A DNA stretch of 17,234 nucleotides from Candidatus Heimdallarchaeota archaeon (GTDB lineage: Archaea > Asgardarchaeota > Heimdallarchaeia > Heimdallarchaeales > Kariarchaeaceae): the NCBI GenBank assembly GCA_030668165.1, contig DAOUUM010000022.1, forward strand, positions 1 to 17,234, in the 5' to 3' direction. The notes under the pieces were generated by a model. That model made no database searches. It was not told the DNA's origin and saw nothing but the letters and a program-made list of their open reading frames with translations. The translations under genes were made by a program, and so were the position numbers. Of the stretch, positions 1 to 7,121 are shown in pieces (position 1 is the stretch's first letter; every line of letters begins with the position of its first letter).

Positions 1-1
1 A

Positions 2-670
2 CGACGCCGAACAGCAGGATCAGTTGATCGCTGGAAAAATAAAGTATGGGCAGATATTAGAGCCCCAATATATATTGATGATAAGTCTCTTGGAAGAACT
101 CCAACCAATGAAATCGAAGGAGTAATTGGCCGTTCAATCAAGATAACCCTCATGGATCTTACTAATAACTATAAGGATCTTAACTATCATCTCACATTCA
201 AGATCACAGCCGTTGACGGTCATCTGGCAAGAACAGAATTCCATGAATATGAATTATCACGTGATTTCAAACGAGCTCAGATCCGAAATCACAGATCAAA
301 GATTGAGGGAATTTTTAATCTAAGACTAAACGATGGAGCTAAAGTCCGCGTGACCACATTTGCGGTGACTCCTAAGCGAGCAGCCCAATCGGTCAAGAAA
401 CAGATGAGGCAAGATATGCATGCATTTTTGGAAGAAAGATTGGCAGAGATGTCCTTCCCTGCATTTGTGGATGAACTACTCAATGGAAATCTCAGATCAG
501 AGCTTTTCCCAGTAGCAGAGGATAATTTTTCAATCAAAGTACTAGACATTGCTAAGGTCAAGGTAATCAGACTCCCCGAGGGAAGTCAACCAGCAGAGAC
601 TGTTACTGAAGTTACCGAAGAGAACGAACCCGAAGAGAACGAACTCGAAGAAACCCTAGTCGAAGCATAA
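2..670 (+). CDS. rps3ae: Small-subunit ribosomal protein eS1 (S3Ae), 5'-truncated by the window edge
   Basis: This encodes eS1, a 30S protein of archaea and eukaryotes that sits near the mRNA exit. The frame is open from the window edge. Upstream of the internal ATG at 152 it already reads as family sequence: VDRWKNKVWADIRAP, then a GRTPTNEIEGVIGRS stretch. The ATG at 152 is therefore not the start, and 222 residues are visible of a family that is usually about 200-220, so only a few N-terminal residues can be missing. The middle carries the basic RNA-binding part (RDFKRAQIRNHRSKIEG, then KVRVTTFAVTPKRA). The last 25 or so residues form an acidic tail with EENE repeats. The stop lies 16 bases from the convergent rdgB stop. 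Identity is confident; the start is outside the window. Confidence 0.95.
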   Translation, partial: RRRTAGSVDRWKNKVWADIRAPIYIDDKSLGRTPTNEIEGVIGRSIKITLMDLTNNYKDLNYHLTFKITAVDGHLARTEFHEYELSRDFKRAQIRNHRSKIEGIFNLRLNDGAKVRVTTFAVTPKRAAQSVKKQMRQDMHAFLEERLAEMSFPAFVDELLNGNLRSELFPVAEDNFSIKVLDIAKVKVIRLPEGSQPAETVTEVTEENEPEENELEETLVEA

Positions 671-686
671 TAAAAAGTAAAGTCTT

Positions 687-1256
687 CTACTCTTTACTCA
701 GATATTCAATTAATTTTTCTAAAGATTTTCCACGATGTGAAAGTTCATTTTTTAGTTCAATTGGAAGTTGAGCATATGTCTTATCACAAAGAGTTCCATC
801 CCTACAATATGGTACGAAGATAGGATCATATCCAAATCCCATATCACCCTTTTGAGTGGTTTCCAACACACCTTGTGACTCTCCAGTGAATTTATGAAAT
901 TCAATCCCATCAAATAATATGAAAACAGATCTGAATGATGCTGATCTCCGCTCCTTATCTCGCATCAGATCCAAAATTCCCTGATTACCTATTGTCTGGA
1001 AAACGAATGATGAATATGGACCTGGAAACCCAGATAAGACATCAATACTGATTCCTGAATCCTCGATTACAAATGGTTTGGACATGTAACTGGCTATCTG
1101 AGTGGCTGAGGCCATGGCTACAAGATCAATGGTATCTGCCTGGACCTCGATATATTTCATCTTGTAATGTTTCCCCATAATTTCAGTTTTACCTATGGCG
1201 TGACTGAACTCCTCATACTTGTGGGAATTTGAAGTAATGAACATTAACTCTTCCAT
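687..1256 (-). CDS. rdgB: XTP/dITP diphosphatase (RdgB/HAM1 family)
   Basis: A house-cleaning nucleotide pyrophosphatase: the family hydrolyses dITP, dXTP and ITP to monophosphate plus pyrophosphate, keeping deaminated purines out of nucleic acids. At 189 aa it has normal family length. The substrate-binding motif TSNSHK sits at residues 8-13, the metal-binding EDSG at 65-68 followed by GFPGPYSS (76-83), FGYDPIF at 141-147 and SHRGKS at 173-178, all in family order. The ATG at 1256 starts the usual beta-strand (MFITSN). An AGGGGA lies about 12 bases upstream, longer than ideal for a ribosome binding site. It is a single gene, convergent with eS1. Identity confident, cytosolic. Confidence 0.93.
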   Translation of the reverse strand: MEELMFITSNSHKYEEFSHAIGKTEIMGKHYKMKYIEVQADTIDLVAMASATQIASYMSKPFVIEDSGISIDVLSGFPGPYSSFVFQTIGNQGILDLMRDKERRSASFRSVFILFDGIEFHKFTGESQGVLETTQKGDMGFGYDPIFVPYCRDGTLCDKTYAQLPIELKNELSHRGKSLEKLIEYLSKE

Positions 1257-1385
1257 GAGATATCTGCGTCCCCTTCAAATTAAAAAAGAATGGATTCAAA
1301 ATATAATAATGAAATAAATTAGTTTTATTTCAGTTAAAATTATGCCGTTCGGTTGACTTAAACTCAATCAAATAATATTATCATT

Positions 1386-1405
1386 ATTATCGATCAATCG
1401 ATGAT
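1386..1405. promoter_or_regulatory. 20-bp imperfect palindrome upstream of the small GTPase
   Basis: Eight of ten base pairs match around a centre between 1395 and 1396, built from two ATCGAT blocks. It lies just upstream of the likely TATA element. Possible operator; chance is not excluded in such AT-rich DNA. Confidence 0.3.
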
Positions 1406-1412
1406 TAAACAC

Positions 1413-1441
1413 TAACAAAACTTAATATTACAGAAAAAGGA
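1413..1441 (+). promoter_or_regulatory. Promoter and ribosome binding site of the small GTPase gene
   Basis: An ACAAAACTTAATATTA stretch resembles an archaeal BRE plus TATA box. It is followed by a purine-rich AAAAAGGA ending about 11 bases before the GTG start at 1453, which serves as the probable Shine-Dalgarno sequence. Confidence 0.45.
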
Positions 1442-1452
1442 ATTGAACTATT

Positions 1453-2043
1453 GTGAGCTCAGATAATCAAAGCGAATACTTTTTGAAGATTGCACTCCTT
1501 GGAGATGGAGCTGTGGGAAAAACCTCGCTCAGAAACCGATTTATGGGTAGAGGATTTAATACCTCTCACCTCATGACAATTGGTGCAGATTTCGCTTCTT
1601 ATGTAAAACCAATTGATGGTAAAAATGTAACCTACCAGATTTGGGATTTAGCAGGGCAACAGACATTCAAGAATGTTAGGGCTAGATTCTATCGTGGTGC
1701 ATTGGGAGGACTCATGTTATTTGATATCACCCGCAAATCGAGCTTCATGAATGTGACTAGTTGGATTGAGGAGATCTGGCGCAACTCAGGCCGTGGTCCG
1801 GGGGTCCCGATCATTTTGCTCGGCAATAAATCCGATCTGCGAGACAAGGATTCTGTATCAAATAAGATGGGAGTTCAGTATGCTGAGGCATTATCCAGAA
1901 AAACCATCAAGAAGGGATTTAAGATTCATTACATGGAAACCAGTGCAAAAACTGGATTGAATGTGAATGAGGCTTTTGAAACCATAGGTAAACAGATCAT
2001 TGAATTGTTGCAAAGTGGTAGATTATCACTGGATAAAAAATAG
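1453..2043 (+). CDS. Ras/Rab-type small GTPase (Asgard eukaryotic-signature type)
   Basis: A 196-aa small GTPase of the Ras superfamily, a molecular switch cycling between GTP and GDP. All five G motifs are present: G1 GDGAVGKT at residues 17-24, G2 Thr42 in MTIGADF, G3 WDLAGQ at 64-69 with the catalytic Gln69, G4 NKSD at 125-128, and G5 ETSAKTG at 162-168. G3 reads DLAGQQ instead of the commoner DTAGQE. There is no C-terminal cysteine motif (the end is SLDKK), so it is not prenylated like eukaryotic Rab or Ras; membrane binding, if any, must come another way. The GTG start is chosen because it follows an AAGGA and gives a normal N-terminus. Family assignment is firm; whether it is closest to Rab, Arf or Ras cannot be settled by eye. 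Such genes are abundant in Asgard archaea. Confidence 0.93.
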   Translation: MSSDNQSEYFLKIALLGDGAVGKTSLRNRFMGRGFNTSHLMTIGADFASYVKPIDGKNVTYQIWDLAGQQTFKNVRARFYRGALGGLMLFDITRKSSFMNVTSWIEEIWRNSGRGPGVPIILLGNKSDLRDKDSVSNKMGVQYAEALSRKTIKKGFKIHYMETSAKTGLNVNEAFETIGKQIIELLQSGRLSLDKK

Positions 2044-2072
2044 AGATTTTTCCTTTCAAGTAGGGGATATTT

Positions 2073-3200
2073 ATCGATCTAGAATTTTTCAAATCAAGAA
2101 ATAAAATATACCTGGATAGTTACCACCAGGGATTACAACCCCTGAGCTCAATAAATGTTCAACTAGATGCTCTCGGACTGCCATCAATTATAAGGAAGGG
2201 TATCTATGGGAGTCTGAGAAAAACCAGTAGGATATATCATGACTCAATAGAGGTGATTTCCAACTATCTAGGTACTGGATCTGATGAACTGGCGATTATG
2301 CCCAGCAAGGAATATGCAATTCAAATGGTGCTATCGGCTCTGCCCACCAAGTACAATAAATTCATCACCTCCATTTTTGATCCTGTTCAGCTGATATCAC
2401 CAATCATCCAACTCCAACATAAAACCCATCTCTGGATTGATAGCGAGGAGAAGATACTTGATTTTCTTGGGGAAAATGTTGATCCTGATACCGTTGTGAT
2501 ACTAAATGATGTTTCTCCAATATTTGGTAACACCAGAGATATCGAGGGTATTGCAAAAATTATTCATGCCAAGGGTGGATTGTTTATGGTGGATCTATCA
2601 AGGATCACCAATCGTATCAGTTGTGCGGATATTGCATTTATAGATGGTCATGTTAACTTATTGGGACCTCTTGGTGTTTCCTTGCTTTACATAGATTCAA
2701 AAACAATTACCATTTTAGATCCCAAATCTGCAGGATCAGGGACTATTAGGGATATAAACAAATCTCAACTGCATACTGTATCAGGAATTGAAAAATTTGA
2801 GATATCCCCACCGAATATACCAGCTTTGCTTGGTCTGGTTGAAAGTATCAACTTTCTAAAAGGGATTGATAATTATCAAGATCATCAAACTCATCTGATC
2901 AGGTATCTGGCCTCAGAATTCGATTCAATTGAACCTGTGAAAATTATTACTAATATGAACACTGATTTTAATTCCAGTCTCGTTTTCAGTATTGACAATA
3001 TTGATCTTTTAGATCTGACAATAATGATTGATGAGATGTTTGATATCGAGATCTACTCGGGTCAATTATGTGGTCAGATTGGATTGGATAAACTTGGAAT
3101 AGGTTCAGTGGCCATGATTTCAGTTCATATTTATAATACACCAGATGATATTGACAAACTAGTTTCTGCCTTCAGAGAATTGATTAAAATCCTTGAATAA
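2073..3200 (+). CDS. Class-V aminotransferase / cysteine desulfurase-fold protein lacking the PLP lysine; non-canonical start
   Basis: The layout matches SufS-like class-V aminotransferases: an N-terminal IYLDSYHQGLQP strand (usual form YLDNAATSPKP), then NDVSPIFGNTRDIEGI and FMVDLSR (usual VDGAQ), the cofactor-lysine region, and a C-terminal HIYNTPDDIDKLV helix. At the lysine position (usual SGHKxxGP) it reads DGHVNLLGP; the codon at 2652-2654 is GTT, so no Schiff base with PLP can form there. The catalytic His region and the Gln of VDGAQ are also replaced. It is probably a pseudoenzyme or binds another ligand; function unknown. The first ATG, GTG or TTG in frame is the GTG at 2253, which would remove about 60 clearly homologous residues. 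The frame is open back to a stop at 2061. I place the start at ATC 2073, five bases after AGGGGA; ATA 2067 is the alternative. Length is then about 375 aa, near the family norm. It lies 29 bases after the GTPase, probably in one operon. Confidence 0.75.
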   Translation: MDLEFFKSRNKIYLDSYHQGLQPLSSINVQLDALGLPSIIRKGIYGSLRKTSRIYHDSIEVISNYLGTGSDELAIMPSKEYAIQMVLSALPTKYNKFITSIFDPVQLISPIIQLQHKTHLWIDSEEKILDFLGENVDPDTVVILNDVSPIFGNTRDIEGIAKIIHAKGGLFMVDLSRITNRISCADIAFIDGHVNLLGPLGVSLLYIDSKTITILDPKSAGSGTIRDINKSQLHTVSGIEKFEISPPNIPALLGLVESINFLKGIDNYQDHQTHLIRYLASEFDSIEPVKIITNMNTDFNSSLVFSIDNIDLLDLTIMIDEMFDIEIYSGQLCGQIGLDKLGIGSVAMISVHIYNTPDDIDKLVSAFRELIKILE

Positions 3201-3227
3201 TTATATTTCAAATGGATTTATTTTATT

Positions 3228-4445
3228 CTATAATTTTGTGAATATTTCTTCAATTGATTCTTTTATTATTCCAAAGGCAAGATCAATCTCTTCCTTTTTG
3301 ATTACCAGGGGTGGTGCAAATCGGATTATGGTGTCATGAGTCTGTTTAGCGAGCAATCCCTTCTCCTTCATCGCCATCACATATTTCTTTGCCTTACCAG
3401 CTTTTTCAGTGAATTCAATTGCAATGAGTAGACCTTTTCCTCTCACATCCATTATCATATCCTTGGATAATGTTTCAAGTTTTTCAACAAAATAAGCGCC
3501 AAGTTCTGATGATTTCTCTGCCAGTTTCTCGTCTTCCAGCACTTCTATGGCTGCGGTTCCCACAGCACATGCGAGGGGATTTCCTCCAAAAGTGGACCCA
3601 TGAGATCCGGAAGTCAGAACACTGAGTATTTCTTTTGACCCCAGAACTGCGGATACTGGCATTACACCACCACCAAGAGCCTTGCCCACAAGAACCAGAT
3701 CGGGTTTGATATTATCATGTTCAAAACAAAAATTCCTACCAGTTCGTGCAAATCCGGTCTGGATCTCATCTGCAATCAGTAAGACATTATGTTTCTTGCA
3801 TATCTCATGAGCACCCTTAAGATAACCTGTGGGTGGAATTTTTACACCAGCCTCACCCTGTATAGGTTCGACCAGGAAACCAACTGTGTTGGGAGTTATT
3901 GCCTTCTCGAGTGCCTCCAGATCACCAAAGGGAACTGTTACGAAACCAGCAGGATATGGTCCAAAATCTGTGAAGCTATCGGGATCGGTTGAGAAACCCA
4001 CGATGGTAGTTGTGCGGCCATGAAAGTTTTCCTGGCAGACGATAATCTCAGCCTTGTCCTTCTCCACCTTTTTGTGCCAGTATCCCCATCTCCTGGCCAC
4101 CTTAATTCCTGTTTCTACAGCCTCAGCACCGGTGTTCATTGGACATGCCATCTCAAATCCTGAAAAATCACAGAGTTTCTGGACGAATTTACCGAGCTGG
4201 TCATTGAAAAATGCTCTTGATGTCAGAGTAATTCTCTTCATCTGATCCTCTGCGGCTCCAATTATTTTGGGATGAAGATGCCCCTGATTTACTGCAGAAT
4301 ATGCAGATAGACAATCCATGTATTTCTTCCCATCAACATCCCATACCCAGATACCCTCAGCTTTGGAGAGTACGGCTGGAATAGGTGCGTAGTTTGGTGA
4401 TACAACTTCACTTTCCAGTTTGATTAATTCATCTGATTTAGACAT
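3228..4445 (-). CDS. rocD: Ornithine aminotransferase (class III, PLP-dependent)
   Basis: The enzyme transfers the delta-amino group of ornithine to 2-oxoglutarate, giving glutamate semialdehyde (then pyrroline-5-carboxylate) and glutamate, linking arginine, ornithine and proline metabolism. Evidence is the LSAYSAVNQGHLHPKI block at residues 46-61, NTGAEAVETGIKVARRWGY (about 104-122), the FHGRT motif, EPIQGEAGV, the PLP-phosphate-binding DEIQTG (226-231), and LVGKALGGG with the Schiff-base Lys255. SHGSTFGGNPLACA follows. The length of 405 aa is normal. I choose the ATG at 4445 because family alignment begins at MSKSDELIK; a TTG at 4496 would add 17 residues that overlap a promoter palindrome. 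Homologues are common in bacteria and eukaryotes, so a bacterial origin is possible. Acetylornithine aminotransferase is the closest alternative, but the LSAYSAVNQGH block favours ornithine. Confidence 0.93.
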   Translation of the reverse strand: MSKSDELIKLESEVVSPNYAPIPAVLSKAEGIWVWDVDGKKYMDCLSAYSAVNQGHLHPKIIGAAEDQMKRITLTSRAFFNDQLGKFVQKLCDFSGFEMACPMNTGAEAVETGIKVARRWGYWHKKVEKDKAEIIVCQENFHGRTTTIVGFSTDPDSFTDFGPYPAGFVTVPFGDLEALEKAITPNTVGFLVEPIQGEAGVKIPPTGYLKGAHEICKKHNVLLIADEIQTGFARTGRNFCFEHDNIKPDLVLVGKALGGGVMPVSAVLGSKEILSVLTSGSHGSTFGGNPLACAVGTAAIEVLEDEKLAEKSSELGAYFVEKLETLSKDMIMDVRGKGLLIAIEFTEKAGKAKKYVMAMKEKGLLAKQTHDTIIRFAPPLVIKKEEIDLAFGIIKESIEEIFTKL

Positions 4446-4457
4446 TCTAGATTTTCT

Positions 4458-4481
4458 AAATTTCAAGTGCATTTGAAATTT
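4458..4481. promoter_or_regulatory. 24-bp near-perfect palindrome in the rocD promoter
   Basis: The arms AAATTTCAA and TTGAAATTT flank a 6-base centre, and 11 of 12 base pairs match. It lies between a TATA-like TGTTATACAAT (minus strand, about 4484-4494) and the rocD ATG at 4445, overlapping the expected transcription start. That is the usual place for a repressor or Lrp-type operator. The binding protein is unknown. Confidence 0.6.
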
Positions 4482-4582
4482 GATATTGTATAACAATTCA
4501 TTTTATTTTATTTTACAATATTAAAAACAAATTTCCCGACTTCAACTAATATCCCTCACAACTGGTCAGAAAGAAATACCAA

Positions 4583-4592
4583 GCTTTTTTAT
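4583..4592 (+). promoter_or_regulatory. TATA box of the MBL-like gene
   Basis: A GCTTTTTTAT element is centred about 30 bp before the ATG at 4619, which implies a transcript with almost no leader. No Shine-Dalgarno sequence is seen between it and the start. Confidence 0.45.
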
Positions 4593-4618
4593 CTATCAAT
4601 ACCCCTCTTGTTTAACGA

Positions 4619-5440
4619 ATGGTCATTTATATCAGAACTTATCCTGAGTTTTCTTATGAGATTATATTCACTGGTGGAAAACTCAAAAAAAAGCGATTTC
4701 ACATCTTGATAAATCCAAATAGTCATGTCAAACTACCTTTGAAAGATGATGATGAGATCAGACTAAATACTGAAAGCTTGACCCATATTGCCTCCATGGA
4801 ACCCTCGTTATCTGATCCGGATATGATCCAGCGTACCATAAAAATTGCTGAGATCACAAATCGTCCAATTATCACAAATAAAGACTCCAAGGAAAAATTC
4901 AGGGAGCATGGGATTTCAGTGACCCAGTTAAGGACCCTTGGTTATGAGGAACAGATTGTGGATGGGTTGAATATCGATCCAGTATACAAAGAGGAGTTAA
5001 GTGAGGACTATCTCGAGGAGTATCAGAAGGAAAAACCAAATTTACTCAATGTGGGGAAACAGGTGATTGATCTATTCAATCCATTGAAATGGCAAAAAGA
5101 AAAAACAAGCAAAAAAAATATTAAGGTAGATCCCACCAAACCATTAGCTCTGGTGATTTCAATGAAAAAATATAATACCATTCTCATTCCTCTGGATCGT
5201 AGAGGTATTGATCATATAAATATGTTGATTAAATCCCTGAAACCTTGGTTAACAGTAGTATTGAGTAATAACCTCGGTGATACTTTTGACATCGAGGAGG
5301 GGACAAAAAATTTACTTATTGTTCAGGATGAATACAGGGCAAATCAGACATTACAGGCTTCCAAGGGTTATAATCTCTCGATACCACATAATACATTCAT
5401 CAGTGGAATTAAACAATGGGCGGAGATACAAGAACAATAA
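4619..5440 (+). CDS. Metallo-beta-lactamase-fold-like protein without the metal-binding motif
   Basis: A 273-aa soluble protein I cannot name. Its first half resembles UlaG-type metallo-beta-lactamase-fold hydrolases: a short strand-rich start, ILINPNSHVKLPLKDDD (usual ILIDP...), then SLTHIASMEPSLSDPDMIQRTIKIAEITNRPII. The last part tracks the family block LTHxHxDHxxD...EIAKRTGAPVI, but the HxHxDH zinc ligands are replaced by HIASMEP. Residues 178-215 (ALVISMKKYNTILIPLD) resemble the second half of the fold, where the bridging Asp is also not evident. Residues 130-165 form a charged, lysine-rich insertion. No signal peptide or membrane segment is seen. If the fold call is right it cannot bind the usual zinc pair, so it is more likely a scaffold or ligand binder than a hydrolase. 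The fold call is by eye only. Confidence 0.6.
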   Translation: MVIYIRTYPEFSYEIIFTGGKLKKKRFHILINPNSHVKLPLKDDDEIRLNTESLTHIASMEPSLSDPDMIQRTIKIAEITNRPIITNKDSKEKFREHGISVTQLRTLGYEEQIVDGLNIDPVYKEELSEDYLEEYQKEKPNLLNVGKQVIDLFNPLKWQKEKTSKKNIKVDPTKPLALVISMKKYNTILIPLDRRGIDHINMLIKSLKPWLTVVLSNNLGDTFDIEEGTKNLLIVQDEYRANQTLQASKGYNLSIPHNTFISGIKQWAEIQEQ

Positions 5441-5441
5441 A

Positions 5442-5585
5442 TCAGATCTTTTCTTTGTTAAATTTAGAAATGCTTCTTTTATTTAAAATCGCACGCATTA
5501 AAAGTATAACGCCCAGATATATGGATCCACCTGGTAGCATGAATATACCCAAATAGATTGCATTATCTCTTAATAATTCCTTCAT
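5442..5585 (-). CDS. Small 47-aa single-span membrane protein
   Basis: A short frame starts at ATG 5585. After MKELLRDNA comes a hydrophobic stretch, IYLGIFMLPGG then SIYLGVILLM, about residues 10-34, followed by a basic tail (RAILNKRSISKFNKEKI). By the positive-inside rule the C-terminus should be cytoplasmic. A TATA-like TTTATTAA (minus strand, 5614-5621) is centred about 32 bp before the ATG, a spacing that suggests a nearly leaderless transcript. Its stop abuts the convergent gene ending at 5440. No family is recognised. The fit of membrane segment, basic tail and promoter makes it a better candidate than a random short frame, but expression is unproven. Confidence 0.45.
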   Translation of the reverse strand: MKELLRDNAIYLGIFMLPGGSIYLGVILLMRAILNKRSISKFNKEKI

Positions 5586-5663
5586 AGTGAATATACTTAT
5601 CCACTGTTACTACTTAATAAATTTTCAGTGATCACAAATTCAATTTTGTCAAACTTTCTCAAT

Positions 5664-6512
5664 TCAATCAATTACGTCAGTTTTCTTTTCAGTCCTAAAT
5701 AACATAATTATTGCTAATAAACGGATCAAACCTAGTATGGGATAGGTCACATCAAATGCGGTCATTGCCAGACTTATCTTGACAATTGATTTGGATTTAA
5801 TAATTAACAATGTGATCACCATGAATAGCTCAGCTATATGAATTGCAAAGATATGATTGTACTGAAGAAATTGGGTCGAATAAGCTGAAACATTAAAAAG
5901 TTGTTCTAGAATGGTTCTGATAATTAATGAAATCAAATCACCCTTAGCAAGTTCAATCCCCAACAAAAAACCAATTATTGCACCCATAGCAACAAGTAAA
6001 TACTCCCATATTTTTAGTTTTTCACGATAAATCACTGTCAATATCAGCATAAATACACTTAATTCGAATAACAAACCAAAGTTGTCCCAAATTATCCCAG
6101 TTAAATAATTAGACTCACCGATGAAGCTTAGAAGAGAGAATAATAGAGTGATACTCAAAAGAATATAACTTGGATCCCTCATTAGTGCAATACCTACAAT
6201 ATATCCAATCGCAAGAATATAAATGGCAACTGAAAATGATGTAATGCTTACAGAATACCCTAGAGTCCTCAATATGGATAGTAGTACGGCTAAAATAATT
6301 GAAAACACAAAAATCAGGTTCTTTACTGTCTTTTCCATACTAAGGATTTGAGAGATGGATTCAGGTAAGATTAGCAAAAGAAGTATTAGCGTCATAAGCT
6401 CTGTTGAAGGTAAGTTCAGTTTATGTACATTTCTTGTATCAATCAATAAGATAAACATATAATGAAGCACAATTGTGAAAAACAGAACCATTTCTGCACT
6501 TATTCTTTTCAA
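5664..6512 (-). CDS. Polytopic membrane protein of unknown function (8-9 TM)
   Basis: A 282-aa integral membrane protein with about eight or nine hydrophobic segments spread over its whole length: near residues 8-24, 39-52, 65-87, 91-109, 117-134, 143-161, 170-190, 220-240 and 246-275. Loops are short, with single charged residues at the segment ends, and the C-terminus is charged (RTEKKTDVID). I recognise no catalytic or transport motif. The start is uncertain: the frame begins at TTG 6512 (MKRISAEM), while ATG 6491 would trim seven residues without touching the first membrane segment. It stands alone, divergent from eS24 across about 170 bases. Confidence 0.7.
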   Translation of the reverse strand: MKRISAEMVLFFTIVLHYMFILLIDTRNVHKLNLPSTELMTLILLLLILPESISQILSMEKTVKNLIFVFSIILAVLLSILRTLGYSVSITSFSVAIYILAIGYIVGIALMRDPSYILLSITLLFSLLSFIGESNYLTGIIWDNFGLLFELSVFMLILTVIYREKLKIWEYLLVAMGAIIGFLLGIELAKGDLISLIIRTILEQLFNVSAYSTQFLQYNHIFAIHIAELFMVITLLIIKSKSIVKISLAMTAFDVTYPILGLIRLLAIIMLFRTEKKTDVID

Positions 6513-6653
6513 CTTAATTTGATATTTGTATATTGGATTTTATATGTAATTATAATTTAACATCTGAATCAAAAATATTAAAGACTTAAAATTAACATTC
6601 GATTAAGACTTGAAGAAATTAATCCGGAAAATATAAGTAATTTTAAATTAGAA

Positions 6654-6662
6654 GTTTAAAAG
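6654..6662 (+). promoter_or_regulatory. TATA box of the eS24-eS31 operon
   Basis: A GTTTAAAAG element is centred about 27 bp upstream of the ATG at 6685, the archaeal TATA-to-start-site distance. This predicts a leaderless mRNA, in keeping with the lack of a clear Shine-Dalgarno sequence. Confidence 0.5.
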
Positions 6663-6684
6663 CTAAAGTTAGGTAAATTCTAAG

Positions 6685-6978
6685 ATGGAAATTGAAATAC
6701 TTGAAAAGGTTGAAAATCCAATTCTGAAAAGAGTAGAGGTTAAATTTAAGTTAACTCACGAAGAAGCAGCAACTCCCTCAAGAGAAACTGTGATTGCAAA
6801 ATTAGCAGCCATGTTAAATGCAGAAAGAGATAGAACTATATTAAAAAAGATAGATGGATCATTCGGACTCCAATATTCTATGGGTGAAGCTAATTTATAT
6901 GATGATGCAGCAGCTGCCCTATCAATTGAACCCAAGCACATTCTTAAGAGAAATTCCCTGCTGGAGGAAGACAAATGA
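6685..6978 (+). CDS. rps24e: Small-subunit ribosomal protein eS24
   Basis: A 97-aa 30S protein shared by archaea and eukaryotes. The N-terminal MEIEILEKVENPILKRVEVKF strand pair, the HEEAATPSRETVIAKLAAML helix (about residues 24-43) and the following FGLQYSMGEANLYDD block are the typical eS24 arrangement. Length matches archaeal members. The stop overlaps the start of eS31 by four bases (ATGA), so the two are translationally coupled. In most archaea this pair follows dpck, spt4 and rpo7 on the same strand; here it faces them. Confidence 0.93.
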   Translation: MEIEILEKVENPILKRVEVKFKLTHEEAATPSRETVIAKLAAMLNAERDRTILKKIDGSFGLQYSMGEANLYDDAAAALSIEPKHILKRNSLLEEDK

Positions 6979-7121
6979 GTAAATATTTTGAAGTATCAGG
7001 TGATACTGTAAAAGCTAAATTCAAAAAATGCCCAAAATGTGGTCCAGGTTATTTCCTAGGGGAGCATAAGAATCGATTCTATTGTGGGTCTTGTCATTAT
7101 ACAGAAAATAAAAAGAAATAA
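6975..7121 (+). CDS. rps27ae: Small-subunit ribosomal protein eS31 (S27ae), zinc-ribbon
   Basis: A 48-aa zinc-binding 30S protein, the archaeal counterpart of eukaryotic S27a, which in eukaryotes is made as a fusion to ubiquitin; no ubiquitin part is present here. Four cysteines form the zinc site: C19 and C22 (CPKC) and C37 and C40 (CGSC). The FLGEHKNRFYCGSCHYT block is characteristic. The ATG overlaps the eS24 stop. The stop TAA ends one base before the convergent dpck stop region, leaving no intergenic space. Confidence 0.93.
   Translation: MSKYFEVSGDTVKAKFKKCPKCGPGYFLGEHKNRFYCGSCHYTENKKK

Noticed and set aside
676..698. 7-bp inverted repeat (AGTAAAG/CTTTACT) between eS1 and rdgB
   Set aside because: It could be a bidirectional terminator, but the stem is AT-rich and short, and partly lies within rdgB.
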